Shown here piece after piece: positions 57,684-64,000 of a stretch of 64,000 nt of DNA (positions are counted from its first letter, which is position 1; each line of letters begins with the position of its first letter). Source of the DNA: Lumbricus terrestris (lineage: Eukaryota > Annelida > Clitellata > Crassiclitellata > Lumbricidae); the NCBI GenBank assembly GCA_949752735.1, contig OX457042.1, forward strand, positions 19,484,476 through 19,548,475, written 5' to 3'. Position numbers and translations under genes: made by a program. The notes beneath the pieces were generated by a model. The model saw only the letters and a program-made list of their open reading frames with translations. It did not search any database and had not been told where the DNA came from.

Positions 57684-60225
57684 AATTATTGATAAGTAAG
57701 ATCTTGCGACTATAGGCTCGCAACGTGCTATCGAAAAGTTGCGAGGCCGAGGATCCATTTTAAAAATTATTGGAATTATTGCCTGTCAGAGAAATTTTTA
57801 TTATCGCTAATTAGGTCTAAATAAGACACTAATTCCTATCAGGTAAGCCTATAGACCTAGGCCTACCCTTTATATGATCCTGGGAAAAATTGATCGAAAT
57901 TGGGCTATTTAATTGTAGTCAATTCCTAATCGCATTAAATTTTGGGCAAAGAACAGTAGCACGCTCGAGTCGCAAGCGCAGAACCGCGCGCGCGCGCTGT
58001 CACCGTTTGAGTCGTGATCACTATTCTTAAATAGCCATTCGATGCATGGGAGCCAATCTATATATAGGCTCTAGTGATGTAGACTATTAATGAAAGTGGT
58101 CTGTTCAACGAAGGAAGCCTGCAGTTTATCTTCGCGGCTCATGCAGCCTATTAGATTTAGACTGAGAATCTTAGCCTACCTACAAATTGTAAACCGTCGC
58201 GTAAAGGAAACAATAGTCTATTGTACGGTATTGTATTTTCGTTTTATTTAACCTAATCGATCTAGGATACAGGAGAAAATAGAACGGTTTCCTTAGACCT
58301 AATTGACTTGACGTATAAGCCTATAAGCTTAGATTTAATAGGCTTATGAGCCTATTCCTGCGATATAAATTCTGCCAGATATTCGTGGAAGTTTATTAGA
58401 CCTATAGGCCTAAATGTAAATAGGCCTGTCGACAGTTTGATCCATTTAACACTGAAATCGTTAGTTACAAATCAGCGTAGGCTATATCAGGGCCTACTAT
58501 CCCCCCCTGAGAGGTGGAAGCATTCCCCCCCCTAACAGAAACTTTTTGTCTATATCGCAAGCGTCGAAGGCGCGAAGTTGCGAGTGCCGAAGGCACGAAG
58601 CCCATAGCGACTAGGGGGTCTGGGGGAGCGTCGTGAGCTCCCCAGCGGGGTCTGTGGCGGAGCCCCAGAAACCAACGCATTTTTAGCTGTTGTCATCGAC
58701 TAGAGCGCATGTTTTAGGCTCCCTGTTTGCTAGCTGTTTATGAACGATAAAGTCATGAAAATTTCACTTTTTTGGATTTGCACGCTGTAATTGTACCTCT
58801 TAAAGCTATCATCTTCACAAAGTTGCTCGTGAATTAATGCTCAGACACATGGTTTAGGATATCATAAAATATCGCCTCCCATGCATGATTTAATTTGTTT
58901 AAATTTGCACAATATAATGGTAACATTCGAAAATTTCCCATTATGGGTTAGCAGTGCGTTAAACACTGGAGTAGTCCTGTGAAGTTTGAAAAAGTCCAGC
59001 ATTCAGTAAAATATCAACTTCTTTTGGTAGGCTATATCAAATTGAGTAGTCTACTGTCAGTTGCACAATACTCAGCAACATCCATTTTCTGATCCATACA
59101 GATCCCATGGACATTTCCCAGGACCACTCCCGTAATTTCCTCTCTGGATTCCACCAGAGCGTTTCAATAGGACAATTCCCTCGAACATTTCCCTCAAATG
59201 TAGGCTACAAAAGTGTAAGCAATTTGCATTTGTACAGACTTCAATAGCGCTTTAATGTTTGAGGAAGGAATTTATAGATCTAAGCCATTTGCTTTATTTG
59301 ATTTCGAACTTAAATTGTTGAGCAACCAAGCTTTTATTGCTTGATTAATGTTTACTTAAACAGACTAAAAACCTTTGCAATAAACAAAAGTAGGCTACTA
59401 ATTTACTGTTGCTTCTATGCCTCATATCGCTAAAATTGATTCTTAAAATATCGTTCATTTTATTTGAGACCTATATTATAAAACCAATGCAGTTTCAGTA
59501 GATACAACAATTTATACTTTAACAAAATGTTAACAATAATATTAATGTAATTAGGCCGAATTATGAGTTGTGAGAGAGAGCATGACAGATGCCATGGGGA
59601 ATACCGGGGGAAAATGTTCAGGAGGAAATCTTCTATACTCAACTTTATCATTAGGGGGGGAAACCTTTCCCCCCCTGGCCCAAATTGGAAGCAGTCTGCT
59701 TCCATCCCCCCATGGCGTAGTAGGCCCTGGGCTATATACTATATAGCCTACATTAAATTCAGTGTTTAATCTAGTCCTCTGCTTTGGAGGTGGGGGGAAT
59801 TCGTGTTTCGTTCTATTCATTTTCGCCCCTTTGATTGCGCCCTTTTGATTTCTCTTGTGCTATTTGTCTTTTCGCCCTTTTGACTATGCGCTCTAATGAC
59901 CATGCGCTCTATTGATTTTTGCCCTGTTGATTGCGCCCTGTTGATAGGATACGGTACCATTATCCCCCCTCAAAAATTAAACGAGTAACAATCCCCCCTC
60001 CAGAAAATTCGACAGGTCTTAGTTTAAAAGGGTCTCGGTTTTAAAGTAGCGAAAATTGCATAATTTTTCGAATATTTGTGACTGGAAGACTAAAAAAGGT
60101 TTTTAACATAAAAAATTATACATTTAGGCCTACTTCGGGGATTTTGACCGAAATACCAAAAACAGGTCGTCAGAAAAATGACCGTAGGCCTATTTGTAGG
60201 CTGACTGTTGTAAGCCTAATTGCAA
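57684..60225. other. Intergenic DNA upstream of the globin exon
   Basis: TAGGCCTA-rich at 57840-58480. A dispersed repeat at about 58490-58680 contains CGAAGGCGCGAAG, CGAAGGCACGAAG and GGAGCTCAC/GAGCTCC-like pieces. Facing GGGGGGGAAACC and GGTTTCCCC-like runs lie near 59650. A degenerate GCGCCCTTTTGATT array lies at 59825-59945. No gene is recognised. Confidence 0.45.
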
Positions 60226-60313
60226 AATTCCGATCATTATCGTAATCTCCAAATTTCTAAAAGCGCCACTCGAAAGTCAAGCGCAGGGCACCAGCTTATT
60301 CACGAGCGCAACA
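60226..60313 (-). repeat. Inverted LINE tail next to the globin start codon
   Basis: The reverse complement reads GCGCTCGTGAATAAGCTGGT, then TGCGCTTGACTTTCGAGTGG and GGAGATTACGATAATG, matching the LINE tails at 52075-52185 and 63410-63505. It ends 17 bp before the globin ATG, so it probably forms part of the 5' UTR or core promoter. Confidence 0.7.
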
Positions 60314-60330
60314 TTGCATTGTAGGTTGCG

Positions 60331-60662
60331 ATGGGATGTCTGATGTCGGCCGATGTGTACCCGATGGCCCCTCGAGGAGACGGGGCCCCGACGGCGCTGT
60401 CGTCGGGGGCGGCGGTTTGTGGGTTCAAAGGGAGGGCCCCGTCGTCGCTGGGGACGGTTTGTGGGTTCAAAGGGAAGGCCCCGTCGTCGTCAGCGTCTGC
60501 GGTGGAGCTGGAGAAGCCGTCGCCTAGCAACCGTCTGACCGTCGATCAGCTGAAGAGGTCGATCAGGATTCCTCTGACGGAGAGAGAGGTCTTCAGCGTC
60601 TGCAAGTCCTGGAAGTCAATCAGCCGCAACATGACCAGCACCGGAATCGCCATGTTCCTTAG
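60331..60662 (+). CDS. Membrane-anchored globin (globin X-like), first exon
   Basis: The first 110 codons of a globin whose remaining exons lie in or beyond the window. After a 75-residue Gly/Ala/Ser/Pro extension comes the helix A/B region LTEREVFSVCKSWKSISRNM, then TGIAMFLR, matching neuroglobin and globin X. The exon ends CTTAG|GTGAGT, which with the next base completes Arg at helix position B12: the conserved globin B12.2 intron. The N-terminus MGCLMS fits N-myristoylation of Gly2 and palmitoylation of Cys3, as known for globin X, so the protein is probably bound to membranes. The extension holds two copies of VCGFKGxAPSS. Heme-contact residues are not in this exon. The ATG is chosen because it creates the MGC motif. 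Confidence 0.82.
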
Positions 60663-61467
60663 GTGAGTAAGATCTAGTGAGCTTTTCAAGTCCTTTAATT
60701 GTCAGTAATTCCCAAGTTCTCCCCAGAAATGTCGCAATCTATAGTAACCATTTTTTAGCCATCCGCTTGAAATTAATTTTGTAGATTTGACCTTCCTGCA
60801 TATTATTTCACTATATAATAATAATATTCCTTTTAATGATTCAATCTGACACACCGCAGAATGATTACAGGTAGGCCTACAGGTTATACGAAATAGGGCC
60901 CACTGTAGCTCGACACGCAGGTCGGCTTTACAGCAGTGGGTTCGGTAACTTAACTAATGGCCTAAGTACTGGATCACTTCTGGTCGGCCAAGCCAGAAGT
61001 TGGAGGGGCTATCTTTATTTTTAGCAGATCCCGAGTCAAACAACACAACAGCAAAGCGCCAATGGCAGCTAACATAAATTTTAATAAATTAATGCCCTGA
61101 GCGAGGCTTGAACCCGGGTCGCGCGGATGACTCTCAGTTTAACGGCCAGCGCTCTCTGCACTGAGCTACGGGACCCCCCTAATATACACGTCCTTCGTTC
61201 CATTTCGTTCTTCCGTGGTAAACCGGCTTGCAGTTACCCTTTTCTGATGATTATCGCTGCACAAGATTGCTTTTACAACTGCAAAAATTCATTTACAACT
61301 GCACATTTTGTGTAGAACTGCACGTTAAAAAAGCCCTGATATAGGCTATGTATATATATATTATATATTATATATTTTATATATATTATATATATTATAT
61401 ATATATAATATATATAATATATATATTATATATATTATATATATTATATATATTATATATTATTTTA
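60663..61467. other. Globin intron 1 start, no further exon seen
   Basis: AT-rich with TAGGCCTACAGG words. I looked for a second globin exon with the distal His region and found none before the gap. Confidence 0.5.
61078..61180 (-). repeat. tRNA-like sequence, probable tRNA-derived SINE or pseudo-tRNA
   Basis: The minus strand begins GGGTCCCGTAGCTCAGTGCA (an A-box-like segment) and later has CCCGGGTTCAAGCC (a B-box) about 50 bases on. The acceptor and anticodon stems pair poorly, so I do not call a functional tRNA or an isotype. Confidence 0.55.
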
Positions 61468-61468
61468 T
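61349..61468. repeat. (TATA)n microsatellite
   Basis: About 120 bp of TA/TATAT repeats, directly preceding the transposon end at 61470. Confidence 0.93.
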
Positions 61469-61469
61469 A

Positions 61470-62607
61470 CAGGGTGCGCCAAAAAAGTAATCCCCTACGG
61501 TTTTCAGCCCATATCTTGGCCAAACATACGAATTTTTAAATTAAACTTTACAGTCTTAAAGGCAATTCATATTTACGTACAATGGTCAAATTAAAAAAAA
61601 ATATTCCAAACAGAACAAAAGTTATATCACTTTTAGTGAGGCCACCCACCGTTTTTTGACGATTCAAAAACGCGACGCAACAAAAAGTAACAAAAAACCA
61701 ATCTAATTATTCTGGCCAATATCTTGGCCGGAAGTACGAATTTCAAAATAAAATTTTACGGTCTTAGAGACAATTCATGTCTACACATGATGGCCAGATT
61801 TCAGTAAAATATTTCAAACAGAATAAAAGTTATGGTACTTTTAAGGAGGCCACCCACCGTTTTTTGACGATTCAAAGACGTAACGCAGCAAAAAGTAGCA
61901 AAGACAATTTTATTAAATCTCATCTCAGATAATTGTTATCAAATAGGCTTTGATAATGCCAGATGATCATTATTATCACTATTTAAAAAAGGAACAGGGT
62001 ACCAGCGTAGCTGCACGTCACTGAGAAGTCACTTAGCAAGATGACAATAAATTGGTAAATAAGAAATCTGTCAGATTAATCAACAGGTCCATCAAGAACT
62101 TTGCAAAGAGACTCAAAAGAAGTTTTGACACTGGTGGTGGGCACATTGAACACAAGTTGTGAATCACTATCAAGTTTAGTTCCAAACAGTTATTTGAGAT
62201 ATGACTTGATAAAATCACGTTTTTGTTACTTTTTGTTGCGTTACGTTTTTTGATCGTCAAAAACGGTGGGTGGCCTCACTAAAAGTGATATAACTTTTGT
62301 TGTGTTTGCAATATTTTGATGAAATCTGGCTATCATTGTGTAAATATGAATTGTCGTTAAAACTGTAAAATTTCATTTCGAAATTCTTACTTCTGGCCAT
62401 GATATTANNNNNNNNNNNNNNNNNNNNNNNNNNNNNNNNNNNNNNNNNNNNNNNNNNNNNNNNNNNNNNNNNNNNNNNNNNNNNNNNNNNNNNNNNNNNN
62501 NNNNNNNNNNNNNNNNNNNNNNNNNNNNNNNNNNNNNNNNNNNNNNNNNNNNNNNNNNNNNNNNNNNNNNNNNNNNNNNNNNNNNNNNNNNNNNNNNNNN
62601 NNNNNNN
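61470..62607. mobile_element. Tc1/mariner-like element with multiplied subterminal repeats
   Basis: The left end CAGGGTGCGCCAAAAAAGTA follows TA, as in mariner elements. A block of about 185 bp occurs twice in direct order (61511-61693, 61727-61907) and once inverted (62222-62407). It is marked by GGCCACCCACCGTTTTTTGA and by AACAAAAGTTATATCACTTT. The right end is lost in the assembly gap. No transposase is visible between the arms. Confidence 0.65.
62408..62607. other. Assembly gap of 200 N
   Basis: Exactly 200 undetermined bases, so probably a placeholder of unknown true length. It falls within an inverted repeat, which may explain the break. Confidence 1.
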
Positions 62608-62853
62608 GCTTAACATGAAGTGCTGCTTGGCATTGTGCTGCTCCACACTCCAAGCCTTTCTCATCTGCGTCCAGACTTCGTTTCCTATTACATCTTTGCC
62701 TCTTACACAGACTCTAAATAATGTATTGGAGCGTCATCGACCGCTGCCTTGTATATAATTTTAATTCTCACTTACTTACCCACATGACCCAATCTTACTT
62801 CAACTTATTGTACCGTATTATACTTGCATTTTACCACTTAATATTGTCCTTAT

Positions 62854-63155
62854 CATGGGCGGAGACCTAGGGGAGAACAGGGGGGACGGTCCCCCTAATG
62901 GAGGTGTTGGGGGACGGCCCATGCATTTGTCCCACCCCCAATAGTTGAGCGTCACGACAAAAAAGTCATCAACTTTTTTGGCGGCGAAAATAGAAAATTT
63001 CGTCGAGATTTCGCCGGATGACTAAAAAAAGGTCGTTAGAAATTTTGGCCGGTAAAAGATGGACATTTTTCGGCGACACTCAGAGCCGTTCTTCCGCCCA
63101 AAAATCTCGCGTCTTTCCGTCACCCCCCAAGTCTCCGCCCAGGTCTCCGCCCATG
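62854..63155. mobile_element. hAT-type MITE (302 bp) with perfect target duplication
   Basis: Ends CATGGGCGGAGACCT and inverted CATGGGCGGAGACCT, flanked by identical GTCCTTAT at 62846-62853 and 63156-63163. The interior has the AAAATTTCGTCGAGATTTCG and TTTTTTTAGTCATC-type blocks (inverted) of the CAGTGGCGG family, so the two families share internal sequence. Confidence 0.82.
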
Positions 63156-63163
63156 GTCCTTAT

Positions 63164-63505
63164 CTCACTTCAACGTGCATCACCATAGCACCCAACATTT
63201 TACTATGCATTACCATCCTTTACATTCACTCCTCTTCAAGAATTCACTCCTTATCCAGAACTCTTACCCTGTCTCATCTGAATCTGATCTTCCGCCTTCC
63301 AATTCCTGACCCAGACGACATTCGCCTGAGTAGCTGTTCTGCCCATGCACTCTGATCTTATGGCAACCGACCCGGAGCTCCTTTGGACTACTCTTATACG
63401 GACGACCCTTTCGACTCAACGCAGCGCTCGTGAATAAGCTCGTATACCCCGCGCTTGGCTTTCGAGTGGCGCTCGAGAAGTTTGGAGATTACGATTACTG
63501 TTACT
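63164..63505 (+). repeat. LINE 3' region with GAGATTACGATTAC tail
   Basis: Continues a sequence interrupted by the 62854-63155 MITE. It ends with GCGCTCGTGAATAAGCTCGT, CCCGCGCTTGGCTTTCGAG and GGAGATTACGATTAC, the tail seen at 52075-52185. Confidence 0.6.
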
Positions 63506-63975
63506 ATGACGATTACCTTAAGTGCTTCACCTACGTGTGCGTAACGCGCATGCGCAGAGGCAGATATTTGTGCAGAACGGGTAAAACACAATGGTGACGA
63601 TTAAACTTTTTAGCTAGAACTTGAAAAATGAAATGTATAAAATTAAATTAAGAACATGGGTATTCTAAAATAAATTTGTGAATGTATTATATATTTCTCA
63701 GTTTCAGTTTGTGTGATTTGTGTATCATCAGCAACATTAACTTTCAGACAAAGAAATTTGTTTCAAACCATAAAGAGGTAGGCATATTAAAAAGGTGTCA
63801 ATTATCCAAGGAAACGTGTGTGCCCCTCTTGACCCCATAATTATGCCGGTGCCCATGCATATGCATTATGCACCCTATAATAAACCGATGACATCATGAC
63901 AGGTATAAACCTCGCTTTACATTACTTCAATGACGTCACCTGGGCACGGCCAGTAACTCCATAGGGCGATACAAG
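63506..63975. promoter_or_regulatory. Likely promoter of a gene at the right edge
   Basis: A perfect CRE, TGACGTCA, lies at 63931-63938. ACAAGATGGCGTCC at 63971 onward fits a YY1-type AAGATGGCG element that often marks housekeeping transcription starts. The rest of the stretch is AT-rich with no recognised feature. Confidence 0.4.
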
Positions 63976-64000
63976 ATGGCGTCCGACAGACGAAACGGCG
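63976..64000 (+). CDS. Possible start of a gene running off the window
   Basis: An ATG in the context AAGATGG opens MASDRRNG to the last base. Only eight codons are visible, so the product cannot be named. The promoter-like motifs just upstream are the main support. Confidence 0.3.

Noticed and set aside
57370..57758. Gly/Arg-rich and Pro/Ser-rich frames of 109-115 codons
   Set aside because: Product of the polypurine tract; composition follows the repeat.
61078..61180. A functional tRNA gene
   Set aside because: A- and B-box-like segments exist, but acceptor and anticodon stems do not pair well, so it is listed only as a tRNA-like repeat.
62257..62758. Frames spanning runs of undetermined residues
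   Set aside because: They cross the assembly gap; no coding evidence on either side.

Overview
This is metazoan nuclear DNA from an intron-rich genome full of short transposons. Five vertebrate-like genes can be rebuilt exon by exon, introns follow GT-AG, and no bacterial gene organisation is visible. The frequent TAGGCCTA words, the many LINE tails ending GGCGCTATATAAA, and the gene set (PHYHIP-like, a myristoylated globin, SENP8, copine, MAIP1) suggest a marine invertebrate deuterostome, perhaps an echinoderm. That species-level guess is weak; metazoan is certain.

Gene order, left to right: a possible last codon run of an unknown plus-strand gene (3-50); SENP8/DEN1, the NEDD8 protease (plus, six exons, 8174-12798, 214 aa); a PHYHIP-like gene (minus, 14382-16679, one splice junction unresolved); a copine (plus, 21 exons, 20410-45049, 550 aa); MAIP1, a mitochondrial m-AAA protease interactor (minus, five exons, 50461-54478, 311 aa); the first exon of a membrane-anchored globin (plus, 60331-60662); and a possible gene start at the right edge (63976). 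The genes are functionally unrelated. SENP8/PHYHIP-like and copine/MAIP1 are convergent pairs.

Between and inside the genes the DNA is mostly repeats. A 172-bp foldback satellite packed with AACGTT fills 2612-4075. A long inverted repeat (4085-6480 against 12950-14390) flanks SENP8. Its two arms have taken different insertions, so several transposons can be defined against an empty site: a piggyBac-like element with TTAA targets, a hAT MITE with an 8-bp target duplication, and a LINE tail. Other elements include more hAT-type MITEs, a Tc1/mariner-like element at 55038-56795 built around a repeated GGTTCGCTTTACC motif, a Helitron-like element, a tRNA-headed SINE sharing its tail with the local LINEs, and several intronic minisatellites in the copine gene.

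The points most worth following are the AACGTT satellite, the SENP8-flanking inverted repeat, the palindrome-rich mariner-like element, altered calcium-binding residues in the copine C2B domain, copies of a copine 5' splice site inside an intronic minisatellite, and a LINE tail lying against the globin start codon. No operon, CRISPR array or other microbial system is present. A 200-base assembly gap lies at 62408-62607.
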